Positions 25,804-35,436 are shown, counted from the first letter of the stretch. The stretch is 53,188 nucleotides of DNA from Spirochaetales bacterium (GCA_017540815.1 JAFYAI010000024.1:1-53188); one strand, 5' to 3'. Made by a program: numbers and translations. Notes: generated from the sequence alone by a model not told the origin.

Positions 25804-28265
25804 TGTTCTCAGACTCGAATAACGACAGCCCTGATAATATAACAGATGATATTCCTAATGAGTTTGATGATATACTCAGAGAGATCGAAGCAGATGAAGC
25901 CAACAGCAAAAGGATCACGCTGACATACTACCCTGTTATACCTCTGCGTGAACAGGTAATATTTCCAGGTTCTGAATGCAGTTTCTACATCGGCAGAGAA
26001 GATACTCTGGCAGCGTTATCTTATGCGATTGAGCATAACGATAAGATGATATTCCTTGCTAATCAAAAGGACAGCGATCAGGAAAATCCTGCCATCGAAG
26101 ATCTGTATCACATCGGTGTATTAGCGGTCATCCTCAATGTAGATACTGACAGAGAGAAGAATGTCTGCTGTGTAACAGTCAAAGCATTCAAACGGGCAGA
26201 GATCAGAGAAGCCCGCAAGACAGACAGGATACAGACAGTCGCTGTCCGCTCCAAGATAGACTACTTCAGCGAAGACAACGAAGAGATGAATATCCTGCTC
26301 AATCACATTATCAAGGACTTCTCCAAATACTGTCATATAGAACATCTTGCAGCAGACATTGTGCAGAAGATCAGCAGCATTAATGAAATGGAAGAACTGA
26401 TCAATGCACTTGCATCCAATGTCAGGATGCCATATCTGTCGCAGATCAAACTGCTGCAGGAGACAGACACGATCAAGCGGCTGGCACTGCTCGCATCGAC
26501 TATCCGCACCAATATCGATATGACACTACTGCAGAAGAAGATTGTCATGGATATTCGCAAAGATAACGATAAGCAGCAGAAGGAGTTCTTCCTCCACGAG
26601 CAGATCAAGTCTCTGCAGAAAGAGTTGCTGACGCTCAAAGACGATCCTGACAGTATAATAGATGACGAAGACAAGTTCGCCGAATATATCGAGAAACTCG
26701 GCATGAATGAGCAGGCAAAAGATAAGGCAATATCTGATGCCAAGAAACTGCGCTCTCTGCCGACTATATCTCCTGATGCCGGTATTCTTAGGAACTATAT
26801 CGACTGGCTGATCAAACTGCCGTGGACAAACAAATCTCATGAGATACTCGACTATAAACGCTCCGAAGCTATACTTAACGAAGAGCACTATGGGCTGCAC
26901 AAGGTTAAGCAGCGAATAATGGAGTTCATCGCAGTGCGTAATCTCAATCAAACAATTCGCGGACCAATACTGTGCTTCGTGGGACCGCCGGGTATCGGCA
27001 AGACATCTCTCAGCCGTTCAGTTGCCAAAGCTCTTGGACGGGAGTTTATCCGTATATCGCTCGGCGGCGTTCGTGATGAAGCTGAGATCCGCGGACACAG
27101 ACGAACTTATCTAGGTGCACTGCCAGGCAAGATAATACAATCCATGCGTAAAGTCAAATCTGTCAATCCTGTATTCCTTCTCGATGAGATAGACAAGATG
27201 ACATCTGATATGCGCGGAGATCCGGCATCAGCTCTGCTGGAAGTGCTTGATCCTGAGCAAAATGCACAATTCATGGATCATTATCTCGATGTTCCTTATG
27301 ACCTGTCTGAGGTTATGTTTATTACGACAGCCAACTCATTGCAGGGCATCCCATATCCTCTGCGGGACAGAATGGAGATAATCAGTCTTGAGAGTTACAC
27401 TGAAACCGAAAAAGTGCATATAGCTCAGAAATTCCTCATTAACAGAGAGAAGAAAGAGAACGGCATAGAAAATGTCAATCTCAAAATAGATAATGATGCC
27501 ATTCTGTCTGTAATTCGCCATTGGACAATGGAAGCAGGAGTCCGTTCTCTGCAAAGACAGATCGCAACCATATGCCGCAAAACAGCCAAAAATATCGTGC
27601 TGGGCAAACTCAACCCGGATGAAGAGATCCACATCACTAAAACAATGCTGACGAAATACCTCGGCAAGAAAAAATTCATCCGACACGCAGACAAAGTCCT
27701 CGATGTCGGAGTAAGCCACGGACTTGCGTGGTCGGAACTCGGCGGCTCTCTCCTGCCTATCGAATGTGTCATCTACCGTGGCAGCGGCAAACTCGTCCTA
27801 ACCGGCAAACTCGGCGATGTAATGAAAGAGTCGGCTCAGACAGCCTACTCCTACATTCGCTCAAGAGCACATTTGTTTGACATCAAATATAAAGATTTCC
27901 ACAAGATATATGATGTGCATATTCATTTCCCGGAAGGTGCGACTCCGAAAGACGGGCCATCCGGCGGCGTAGCTATCTCTTGTGCGATACTGTCCGCTCT
28001 GACCAAAACTCCGATGAACTCCGATGTCGCTATGACAGGAGAGATCACTCTGACAGGTAAAGTGATCCCCATCGGCGGATTGAAAGAAAAAGTCCTCGCA
28101 GCTGCAAGACACAAGAAGAAGATAGTCATCATCCCGGCTGAAAATCACAAAGATTTAGATGATATACCTAAGTCAACAGCAGAGAAGATCGACTTCCAAG
28201 AAGTCCGCCGAGCATCTGAAGTATTCAAGATGGTGTTCCCTCAGAGTGTGTATAAGACACTATGA
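25803..28265 (+). CDS. lon: ATP-dependent protease Lon (LonA)
   Basis: 820 residues, normal for LonA. The N-terminal substrate-binding LON domain starts with YYPVIPLREQVIFPG; a coiled coil lies at about 250-310; the AAA+ module has GPPGIGKTSLS and FLLDEIDKM; and the protease domain has the serine-lysine dyad S720 (DGPSGGV) and K763 (GGLKEKV), 43 residues apart as in E. coli. It removes damaged proteins and some regulators. It is translationally coupled to clpX by TAATG. Its stop lies only 2 nt from the stop of the convergent kinase gene, leaving no room for a terminator. It has an acidic N-terminal extension of about 40 residues (SDSNNDSPDNITDDIPNEFD). Confidence 0.98.
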   Translation: MFSDSNNDSPDNITDDIPNEFDDILREIEADEANSKRITLTYYPVIPLREQVIFPGSECSFYIGREDTLAALSYAIEHNDKMIFLANQKDSDQENPAIEDLYHIGVLAVILNVDTDREKNVCCVTVKAFKRAEIREARKTDRIQTVAVRSKIDYFSEDNEEMNILLNHIIKDFSKYCHIEHLAADIVQKISSINEMEELINALASNVRMPYLSQIKLLQETDTIKRLALLASTIRTNIDMTLLQKKIVMDIRKDNDKQQKEFFLHEQIKSLQKELLTLKDDPDSIIDDEDKFAEYIEKLGMNEQAKDKAISDAKKLRSLPTISPDAGILRNYIDWLIKLPWTNKSHEILDYKRSEAILNEEHYGLHKVKQRIMEFIAVRNLNQTIRGPILCFVGPPGIGKTSLSRSVAKALGREFIRISLGGVRDEAEIRGHRRTYLGALPGKIIQSMRKVKSVNPVFLLDEIDKMTSDMRGDPASALLEVLDPEQNAQFMDHYLDVPYDLSEVMFITTANSLQGIPYPLRDRMEIISLESYTETEKVHIAQKFLINREKKENGIENVNLKIDNDAILSVIRHWTMEAGVRSLQRQIATICRKTAKNIVLGKLNPDEEIHITKTMLTKYLGKKKFIRHADKVLDVGVSHGLAWSELGGSLLPIECVIYRGSGKLVLTGKLGDVMKESAQTAYSYIRSRAHLFDIKYKDFHKIYDVHIHFPEGATPKDGPSGGVAISCAILSALTKTPMNSDVAMTGEITLTGKVIPIGGLKEKVLAAARHKKKIVIIPAENHKDLDDIPKSTAEKIDFQEVRRASEVFKMVFPQSVYKTL

Positions 28266-28267
28266 TG

Positions 28268-31200
28268 TCACTTTACAAGATCATGGATCAGGTCTATCAG
28301 TTCTTCTATCATATACGGTTTAGGCAGAGCCGCTAAGAATCCATAAGTCTTATAGTCTGCAACTACAGGATCGACAGAGTAACCGCTGGATAATATCGCT
28401 TTGACATGCGGATCAAGTGCAAGCAAGTCGGCAAGCACTTTATCTCCGTTTTTCTTACCGGGGATAACAAGATCAAGGATACAGATGTCGAAAGGCTTGC
28501 CGCTGTCCATCATTTGTGTATAGAGCGATATAGCTTCATCGCCATCAGCCGCACACTGCACATTGAATCCGAAGTGATTGAGCAGTTTTGTGTTAGTCTG
28601 ACATATTGCTTCGTTATCGTCCATGATAAGGATATTGATATGCTTATTCCGCTCGACATCCTCACTGCGCGAAAGCATATCGTGGCTGTCTACATCAGGC
28701 GATACTTCTCGGCTCGCCATCAGATAAAATGTAAAAGTCGTCCCCTTGCCTTCTTCGGAATCCACCGTTATATAACCGTAATGTTTCTTAATGATAGAAT
28801 AAGTCGAAGCCAGCCCTAACCCGTATCCTTTTGTCTTGGTCGTAAAGTACGGATCGAATATCTTCTTGAGATTATCAGGTGAGATACCAACACCTTCATC
28901 TGCAACAGAGACTCTGATATAGTTGCCGGCATTCAGCGGCAACTCAGAGTTATCATCTACCGTGACATTGTGGGCACTTACATGGATAATACCGCCGTCC
29001 GGCATTGCCTGCGAAGCATTGATCACAAGATTATTGAGCACCTGATCTATCTGCCCTTCATCAGCATCGGCACTCCGCAGATTATCTTCAATGTCAAACT
29101 CACAGCGGACATTTTTACCGACTATTGAGAAATTAACTGACTTGTATATCAGATTCTTCAGATTGATATTTTTGCGGACAGGAGTGCCGCCTTTGGAGAA
29201 TGTAAGCATCTGAGTAGTCAGGTGCTTCGCACGCTCGCTTGCGTGTTCCATATCGGAGATGATCTCCCACATCTCATCGATATTGAAGTCTTCGCAACTT
29301 AGATATGTCTTCGCCAGATACAGGTTGCCCATTATGCCGCTGAGGATGTTATTGAAGTCATGAGCCAACCCTCCAGCAAGCAGTCCGATAGACTCGATCT
29401 TTTGATTTTTGATGATCTCTTCCTGCAGGATTATATCATTGCGGACATCGCGGAATACTACAACATATCCGATAGTATGATCATCATCAGAGATTGCCGC
29501 AACAGTCTCCTGTATATCGATCAGTTTGCCTGACTTAGTTCTAAGGAAATAATCATGCACATTGTCTTTATTATGCTCTGATACCTCGATCGTGTTAATA
29601 AGTGTGTTATTCCTCTTATCGAAGCGGACATACACATCACTGACATTGTGATTATTCAGTTCATCGTTATTCCACTCCATGAGTTCAGCGGCAACCTTAT
29701 TGACGAAGATAATATCTCCGTTCAGTTTAGTCGCGATAACACCATCGACGATAGAGTTAAGCGTTACAAGCAGCCGCTCTTTCTCATACATCAGCTGCTT
29801 CTCGGTATTCTTAAGCTGTGTAATATCTGTAACTACGCAGAAATTCCCCTTGTATTTGCCATTGTTCTCGAACATCGGCTTCGGAGATATGATCGCTGTC
29901 AGCTTGCTGCCGTCAGATCTGCAGAAATTAACCTCCGCTTTAATATCCTTATCAGTGAGTATCCGACTCTCCATATCTGATAAGAATGTCAGCCTCTGCG
30001 AAGGATCGATAAACCGGCTGAGCGGATAGCCTAATATCTCATTGCGGGAATAATTAAGCATCTGAGCGAATTTATCATTAACATATCTGATATACTCATC
30101 TGCGGACTGCACGAATAATCCCTCATTCATAGAAGCGACAAGCGACTCGTGCTCATTCTTACTCTCCGACAGCTGCATCTCGACGCTGCGCCGCTTTAGA
30201 GAGTTCACAGCCATCAGCAGTATGATCATAAACAGGATAAGTATGATCACCATAAATAAGAATGTCCTATAAACACTGAATACTTTGAATGGTGAATTAT
30301 ACAGTCTGTAAGCCACTCCTGCACGATAGAGACTGACATTATATCGAACGACCTGATTATAGTCAAACACATAGCGGTTTAGGTTTTTCTTGATGACAGG
30401 CAGCTCCGAGATCGGCTTGCCATGCAGGATCTTGTCAGCAAGCGTTGCAGCATAAGTTGCATGGATATGACCGAATGTCATCTTGCCGCCTATAACTCCA
30501 TATCCCAAGAAAAAGTCCCAAGCACTGTATATCGGGAAATTACATGCTTTCTGAACATATCTGATCGTCTGACTGTGCTTGAATGACTGCCCTGCCCCGT
30601 CAAGATTATACACAGACAATATGACTACGCTCTTAGCGGTCTCTTCACGCAGATACTTAGTCATCTCATCCATCGTCCAGTCACTTATAATCTGCACTTT
30701 ATATCTCGGCTCATACTCACCTATATAAGTCATCACTTCATTGAGATAATGCTGTCCGCTAAGGGTTTTATCATTGATATAGATGATATTCTCTGTTTCA
30801 GGGTGCAGAGCCAATGCAAGATCTATCGTTGCACGCACATCGGAGATCTCGACTATACCTGTGAAATTGTCATGTCCGACCAGCTGTGCATCTTCGTAGT
30901 TATTGACTCCGCAGAACACAACAGGAACATGCCCAAAACAGTCATCTCCATACTGCAGCAGGAACTGATACGCATCATCATCAGTCGAGATGATACAGTC
31001 AAATTTTGTATTGCTGTATTTTACTTTGAGGTAGTTATAATAGTTTTCATAGAGATTATCCAGAGTCGAGATCTTAGAGTCCATAAACTCTATCTGAAAT
31101 GATACATTCGGCTGAAATCCAAAAAAGTCTACTATCGCACTGTTCATATTCTGAGTCCAGTTCAGACCGAGATTATACGAGTTGAGTATAAGAATGTTCT

Positions 31201-31282
31201 TGTCATCACTATTATCAACCTGAGCTGCACAGAATGAAACAGCCAAAAACAGATATATAAAGATTCGTATTAATTTCTTCAT
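28268..31282 (-). CDS. Hybrid sensor histidine kinase with a periplasmic ABC-binding-type sensor
   Basis: 1004 residues. A signal-like N-terminal segment (LFLAVSFCAAQ) leads to a periplasmic region of about 320 residues resembling the ABC_sub_bind (PF04392) fold: ILILNSYNLGLNWTQNM, FDCIISTDDDAY and VPVVFCGVNN. A membrane segment lies at about 340-362 (FMVIILILFMIILLMAVNSL). Two PAS domains follow (about 375-500 and 500-625), then HisKA with H641 (GLAHDFNNIL), HATPase_c (NLVINASQAMPDGG, DEGVGISPDNL, GYGLGLAS) and a C-terminal receiver with phospho-acceptor D937 (CILDLVIPG). It would sense an external ligand and pass phosphate internally to D937. A small gene lies 6 nt upstream in the same operon. 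Confidence 0.9.
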   Translation of the reverse strand: MKKLIRIFIYLFLAVSFCAAQVDNSDDKNILILNSYNLGLNWTQNMNSAIVDFFGFQPNVSFQIEFMDSKISTLDNLYENYYNYLKVKYSNTKFDCIISTDDDAYQFLLQYGDDCFGHVPVVFCGVNNYEDAQLVGHDNFTGIVEISDVRATIDLALALHPETENIIYINDKTLSGQHYLNEVMTYIGEYEPRYKVQIISDWTMDEMTKYLREETAKSVVILSVYNLDGAGQSFKHSQTIRYVQKACNFPIYSAWDFFLGYGVIGGKMTFGHIHATYAATLADKILHGKPISELPVIKKNLNRYVFDYNQVVRYNVSLYRAGVAYRLYNSPFKVFSVYRTFLFMVIILILFMIILLMAVNSLKRRSVEMQLSESKNEHESLVASMNEGLFVQSADEYIRYVNDKFAQMLNYSRNEILGYPLSRFIDPSQRLTFLSDMESRILTDKDIKAEVNFCRSDGSKLTAIISPKPMFENNGKYKGNFCVVTDITQLKNTEKQLMYEKERLLVTLNSIVDGVIATKLNGDIIFVNKVAAELMEWNNDELNNHNVSDVYVRFDKRNNTLINTIEVSEHNKDNVHDYFLRTKSGKLIDIQETVAAISDDDHTIGYVVVFRDVRNDIILQEEIIKNQKIESIGLLAGGLAHDFNNILSGIMGNLYLAKTYLSCEDFNIDEMWEIISDMEHASERAKHLTTQMLTFSKGGTPVRKNINLKNLIYKSVNFSIVGKNVRCEFDIEDNLRSADADEGQIDQVLNNLVINASQAMPDGGIIHVSAHNVTVDDNSELPLNAGNYIRVSVADEGVGISPDNLKKIFDPYFTTKTKGYGLGLASTYSIIKKHYGYITVDSEEGKGTTFTFYLMASREVSPDVDSHDMLSRSEDVERNKHINILIMDDNEAICQTNTKLLNHFGFNVQCAADGDEAISLYTQMMDSGKPFDICILDLVIPGKKNGDKVLADLLALDPHVKAILSSGYSVDPVVADYKTYGFLAALPKPYMIEELIDLIHDLVK

Positions 31283-31288
31283 TACAGC

Positions 31289-31483
31289 TTAATCACCGCT
31301 CTCATCACCTGTCACCATATCGGCAGAGACATCAGCCTGAACTGTCGTCGTTGTCACTGCTGCGATAGTTGTAGTCGCTGTATCAGGCATTTTGCCTTTC
31401 TTGCGGGCATTGCACTGCCAAACACATAAAACGATAACAACGACGAATAAAATCCTAAAAAAAACAGTTTTAAAATCACGCAT
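31289..31483 (-). CDS. Small single-span membrane protein, unknown function
   Basis: 64 residues. A hydrophobic segment (FFRILFVVVIVLCVWQC) is followed by a basic patch (NARKKGK) and a low-complexity Thr/Ala/Val tail with an acidic end. The cysteine after VWQ is a poor lipobox, so a plain membrane anchor is more likely. It begins after AAGGAAAATTCT and ends 6 nt before the hybrid kinase, so it is the first gene of that operon. It could be a small partner of the kinase, but nothing in the sequence proves this. The palindromic repeat at 31503-31568 lies just upstream. Confidence 0.55.
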   Translation of the reverse strand: MRDFKTVFFRILFVVVIVLCVWQCNARKKGKMPDTATTTIAAVTTTTVQADVSADMVTGDESGD

Positions 31484-31502
31484 AGAATTTTCCTTATATT
31501 AT

Positions 31503-31568
31503 GTCATGCTGAACTTGCTTCAGCATCTCCAAACCGTTTGTGAGATCCCGAAACAAGTTCGGGATGAC
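31503..31568. repeat. Composite palindromic repeat, short form
   Basis: GTCATGCTGAACTTGCTTC AGCATCTC forms one hairpin and GAGATCCCGAAACAAG TTCGGGATGAC the other, with opposite ends inverted to each other (GTCAT ... ATGAC) and an 11-nt linker. Same family as 16209-16323 and the clpP leader repeats. Confidence 0.8.
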
Positions 31569-31644
31569 AATGATGTAATAAGTAAAGAATAATTGATTAT
31601 ACAAAAAAAATCAAGTGGAATTTACTATTTTATGAAAATTTAAG

Positions 31645-31674
31645 TTGTTTTTTTTATAATAAATATGATATAAT
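31645..31674 (+). promoter_or_regulatory. Promoter of the Na/Pi cotransporter-fabB-HEPN/MNT operon
   Basis: TTGTTT (31645-31650), 18 nt, TATAAT (31669-31674), with AGGAAG at 31703-31708 before the start. Confidence 0.6.
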
Positions 31675-31713
31675 ACCGTAGGGAGAGTGCTTGAACTAGT
31701 TTAGGAAGAAAAT

Positions 31714-33411
31714 ATGAGTACACTATTTCAAATTCTCGGTGGATTGGCATTGTTCATCTACGGCATGAAGATGCTAAGCGAATCACTTGAACAGGCAACC
31801 GGCGACAAACTCCGAAAGATATTATCTTCGATAACATCCAACAGATTTTTCGGTATAGTGACAGGAACTTTCGTCACCGCAGTCCTGCAGTCATCAGCAG
31901 CGGTTATCGTTATGGTGATCAGTTTCGTTAATGCCGGTATGCTCAATATGTTTCAGGGTATCAGCATTATCCTCGGAGCGAATATCGGAACGACCATAAC
32001 CGGCTGGATAGTCAATCTGACCAATGCAAAATTCGGCTTCGACATCATGATACTGGCTAACCTTGCCGCTATCACCGGACTCATCTGTATATTCTCCAAA
32101 CGCAAGAAGGTGACTCTGATCGGTATGTGCCTCATCGGATTCGGTTTGCTGTTCATCGGACTTGAGATGATGCAGACAAGCGTGCCGGTTCTTGATCCTG
32201 CGTCAGGCAAGAAAAATTTCGTCTATGACATGTTAAACTTCTTATCCGGCTTCGGTACAAATAGCAAAGTTGCTTCATATTTCTGTCTTTATCTGTTTAT
32301 CCTGATAGGATTTGTTGCTACAGTTGCACTCCAATCGTCATCGGTAACGCTGGCTATCACCATCACTCTGCTCGGCTCAGGCTACATGGATATGTATGCC
32401 GCTTGTGCTATGGTTATCGGTGAGAATATCGGCTCAACTGTAACGGCAGTCCTCGCCAGTCTGGCAGGCAACAAAACTGCGAAGAAAACCGCTGCAGCTC
32501 ATGTTACATTGAAAGTTATCGGAGCATTGTGGCTCATCCTGCCGTTTATATTCTATCCGTTCTGCAATCTGTGTTCTTTCATCATACCCGGCGAAGGCAT
32601 GGAAGGACTGCAGCTGGCTTTGTTCCACACTATATTTAACATCGTCAACACATTTATAATGGCATGGTTCATTGAGCCGCTCATCAAGTTCATGGACAAG
32701 ATATTTGGAACAGATGAAAAACCTGAAGAGACATTTGGACTTATACCGACCAATCTCGGTCTTATCAGAACTCCAGACTCGGCTTTGTTCGAGGTTCGCA
32801 GCGAGATAACCAAGATGGCTGAGTTCACAATCGAGAGTTTCGACAATGTTGTCACAATCCTGACTAAGCATAAAGGCAGCAATGAAAAATATGTGGAGCG
32901 GATATTGGAGATAGAAGACATCGTAGATAAATACGAGAAGAATCTCTATACATTCCTCATTCAAGTCCTCGGCGAGACTAATCAAGGCAAGACTATCGAG
33001 CGAATCAACAGTATGATAGAAGAGATCCGTAATTACGAGTGGATAAGCGACTCTTGCGAAAAAATCGCCAAACTCTACCGCAAGTCGAAAGAAAATGACT
33101 ACGATCTGGAAAGCCTTGATGTCAATATCGAAAAAATTCTTAGTGAAACAAAGAACCTTGTCAACATAGTGCGGTATAATATCGCTAATCTTAAAGATCA
33201 GAACCTGTTTACCAAGACAATAGAGATCGAAGATAAGATCAACAATCTGTATAAAAAGAACAAAAAGAAAGTCATAGTCGATATGAAGAAAAACTCATCC
33301 AAAGACATCGTTTCATCAGGTATATGCCTGCTCGATATGATCAGAGAGTTGGAACATATCGCCGACGACATTCTAAATATTATCAAGATACATAATACAC
33401 AGCAAATATAG
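31714..33411 (+). CDS. Na/phosphate cotransporter family protein with PhoU-like domain
   Basis: 565 residues. Two inverted membrane halves each carry the QSS motif (VLQSSAAVIVMVISF near residue 50 and VALQSSSVTLAITIT near residue 210); about nine membrane segments span residues 1-330. The C-terminal 200 residues are a helical PhoU-like cytoplasmic domain (ESFDNVVTILTKHKGS ... ELEHIADDILNIIKIH). Proteins of this type import phosphate with sodium, and the PhoU-like part probably gates the transporter. No pst or pho genes are adjacent; the operon continues with fabB 9 nt after the stop, an unusual pairing. The ATG at 31714 follows AGGAAG. Confidence 0.92.
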   Translation: MSTLFQILGGLALFIYGMKMLSESLEQATGDKLRKILSSITSNRFFGIVTGTFVTAVLQSSAAVIVMVISFVNAGMLNMFQGISIILGANIGTTITGWIVNLTNAKFGFDIMILANLAAITGLICIFSKRKKVTLIGMCLIGFGLLFIGLEMMQTSVPVLDPASGKKNFVYDMLNFLSGFGTNSKVASYFCLYLFILIGFVATVALQSSSVTLAITITLLGSGYMDMYAACAMVIGENIGSTVTAVLASLAGNKTAKKTAAAHVTLKVIGALWLILPFIFYPFCNLCSFIIPGEGMEGLQLALFHTIFNIVNTFIMAWFIEPLIKFMDKIFGTDEKPEETFGLIPTNLGLIRTPDSALFEVRSEITKMAEFTIESFDNVVTILTKHKGSNEKYVERILEIEDIVDKYEKNLYTFLIQVLGETNQGKTIERINSMIEEIRNYEWISDSCEKIAKLYRKSKENDYDLESLDVNIEKILSETKNLVNIVRYNIANLKDQNLFTKTIEIEDKINNLYKKNKKKVIVDMKKNSSKDIVSSGICLLDMIRELEHIADDILNIIKIHNTQQI

Positions 33412-33420
33412 GAGTAATCA

Positions 33421-34641
33421 ATGCGAAGAGTCGTTATCACTGGATTGGGCATACTTAGCCCTATCGGAAATAATACTGATGAGATAAGAGAATCATTCTA
33501 CAGCCGCAGAAGCGGTGTCGTATATATGCCGGAATGGGAGTCTCTCGGCGGTCTGAAATCTAAAGTTGCAGGCACGATCAAGAACTTCAACGAGCGTGCT
33601 ATCGACCGTAAGGTTAGACGATCTATGGGCAAAGTTTCGATGTACTCAATGATGACAGCACAGACTGCCATCGCCGATGCAGGTGTCACAGAAGAGATGC
33701 TTCACTCAGGACGGCTCGGAGTAGCTGCTGCCTCCACTATCGGCAGTCCGCAGGCTTATGAGGACTTCTTCTATGAGATATTCCGCACCAACTCGATTGA
33801 GCAGATCTCGTCGATGACATTCCTTAAGATTATGAATCACACAACAGCCGCCAATATCGCTATCAATCTCGGCATAACCGGTCGAGTGCTGTCTCCAAGC
33901 AGTGCCTGCACATCCAGCAGTCAGTCTATCGGATTTGCTTATGAAGCGATCAAATACGGTATGCAGGATATGATGCTTGCCGGCGGAGCTGAAGAAGTTC
34001 ATCAGACAACTGTTGCAACATTCGACATTCTTAATGTAGCCAGCAAAGCATATAATGACAACCCGTCCCTGACACCTTCCCCATTTGACCGGGATCGTGA
34101 CGGCATGGTAGTCGGCGAAGGCGGCGGCATGATCGTCCTCGAAGAATACGAACATGCCAAAGCACGAGGTGCTAAGATCTACGGCGAGATAATAGGATTC
34201 TCATCATTGTGCGACGGCACACACATGTCTACACCTGCCAAAGACGGTATGGTTCGCACAATCAACGCCGCACTGCAGGACGCAGGACTGTCGCCGTCAG
34301 ACATCGACTATATCAATGCTCATGCCACTGCAACTGACACCGGCGATGTAACGGAAGCAGCTGCGACAGCGGAAGTATTCGGCAAGACAGTGCCTGTATC
34401 TGCGACTAAGAGTTTCACCGGACACACTCTCGGAGCATGCGGCGTTCACGAAGTTGTATATTGTCTTATGATGATGGCTGACAACAAGATCTACCCGACT
34501 ATCAATATGAAGAATGTAGATCCTCGCTGCGACGGCATTGACATTGTAACAGAGCTGACTGACAAACAGTTGAACACAGTTATGACCAACAACTTCGCAT
34601 TCGGCGGCATTAACACTTCGATAATACTGAAGAAGGTATAA
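33421..34641 (+). CDS. fabB: Beta-ketoacyl-ACP synthase I (FabB type)
   Basis: 406 residues, the same length as E. coli FabB. It condenses malonyl-ACP with acyl-ACP in fatty acid synthesis. The catalytic cysteine is C163 (SSACTSSSQS), at the same number as in E. coli FabB; the histidines are H301 (NAHATATDTGD) and H335 (SFTGHTLGACG), with K330 before it. The N-terminus VVITGLGILSPIGNN and IDRKVRRSMGKVSMYSM are FabB-like rather than FabF-like. FabB types can be needed for unsaturated fatty acids, but no fabA-like gene is here. It lies 9 nt after the transporter gene and 1 nt before the HEPN gene, in one operon. Confidence 0.9.
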   Translation: MRRVVITGLGILSPIGNNTDEIRESFYSRRSGVVYMPEWESLGGLKSKVAGTIKNFNERAIDRKVRRSMGKVSMYSMMTAQTAIADAGVTEEMLHSGRLGVAAASTIGSPQAYEDFFYEIFRTNSIEQISSMTFLKIMNHTTAANIAINLGITGRVLSPSSACTSSSQSIGFAYEAIKYGMQDMMLAGGAEEVHQTTVATFDILNVASKAYNDNPSLTPSPFDRDRDGMVVGEGGGMIVLEEYEHAKARGAKIYGEIIGFSSLCDGTHMSTPAKDGMVRTINAALQDAGLSPSDIDYINAHATATDTGDVTEAAATAEVFGKTVPVSATKSFTGHTLGACGVHEVVYCLMMMADNKIYPTINMKNVDPRCDGIDIVTELTDKQLNTVMTNNFAFGGINTSIILKKV

Positions 34642-34642
34642 C

Positions 34643-35074
34643 ATGACAGACAATGATGATATTCGCTGGAAACAGCGGTTTGCGAATTATAAAAAGGCAT
34701 TGGCTACACTAAAACGAGGATTAGCCGAGATAAAAAAAACAGGCGATGATGAGTTTAGAAAATTAGGCATCATACAGTCATTTGAGTTTACGCAGGAGCT
34801 GTCGTGGAAAGTACTGAAAGACTTCATAGAATATCAAGGCGGCGGAGACAGAGTATACGGCAGCAAAGATGCTTATCGTAATGCACTCAATCGCAGCATT
34901 ATTTCTGACGGTGAAATATGGATGAAAATGATAGAATCCCGCAATGAAAGCAGTCATCTGTATGACGAATCTGCTGTATTGACAATATTTGACAAAATAG
35001 AACCGTTATATTTGCCGTGCTTTGAAGCATTAAAGGAGACACTCGATGGGATTATCGAAAACTCCGCTGAATGA
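34643..35074 (+). CDS. HEPN-domain toxin-like protein (HI0074 family)
   Basis: 143 residues, all helical. KLGIIQSFEFTQELSWKVLKDFI and RNALNRSIISDGEIWMKMIESRNESSHLYDE match the HI0074 'nucleotidyltransferase substrate-binding' family. The HEPN ribonuclease motif R-x4-H is present as RNESSH, so it may be an active RNase toxin. Its start is 1 nt after the fabB stop, and its last 29 nt overlap the nucleotidyltransferase gene. In known HEPN/MNT systems the nucleotidyltransferase silences the HEPN protein by adding AMPs. This pair lies inside a housekeeping operon instead of a mobile region, which is unusual. Confidence 0.85.
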   Translation: MTDNDDIRWKQRFANYKKALATLKRGLAEIKKTGDDEFRKLGIIQSFEFTQELSWKVLKDFIEYQGGGDRVYGSKDAYRNALNRSIISDGEIWMKMIESRNESSHLYDESAVLTIFDKIEPLYLPCFEALKETLDGIIENSAE

Positions 35075-35390
35075 ATTTGGCTTGTCAGAGAAATCAATGG
35101 CGATCATCAACAGCATCTATGCCAAATATCCGCAGATTGCCAAAGTTATCGTCTACGGCAGCCGTGCTATGGGCAACTATCGTGAAGGATCAGATATAGA
35201 TATGACGATCATAGCTGACGGAGAGTTTACATTCAGCGATCGCCTACATGTCATGAATGACTTCGACGACTCAATGCTGCCTTATTTGGTCGATATATCC
35301 AACTTCGCAGAATTGCAAAATCAAGACTTGATTGATCACATTCGCCGCCGAGGGAAAGTGCTGTATGAAAGACAATCAAATATTGACTAA
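35046..35390 (+). CDS. MNT-type minimal nucleotidyltransferase, antitoxin-like
   Basis: 114 residues. The motif GS-x10-D-x-D is complete: GSRAMGNYREGSDIDMTI, with the two aspartates as metal ligands; a third acidic residue comes from VDISNF. Such enzymes AMPylate a tyrosine of the partner HEPN toxin. The ATG at 35046 lies inside the HEPN gene after AAAGGAGAC and overlaps it by 29 nt. It is followed by the operon terminator at 35399-35426. The gene order (HEPN first, MNT second) and overlap support a toxin-antitoxin unit. Confidence 0.85.
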   Translation: MGLSKTPLNEFGLSEKSMAIINSIYAKYPQIAKVIVYGSRAMGNYREGSDIDMTIIADGEFTFSDRLHVMNDFDDSMLPYLVDISNFAELQNQDLIDHIRRRGKVLYERQSNID

Positions 35391-35398
35391 ATAAACAA

Positions 35399-35426
35399 AA
35401 AAAACTTGGCGATGCCAAGTTTTTTT
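35399..35426. terminator. Terminator after the MNT gene, shared with the convergent cyclase
   Basis: AACTTGGC, loop GAT, GCCAAGTT with flanking A-run and T-run. Confidence 0.85.
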
Positions 35427-35436
35427 TATGCTTTTT

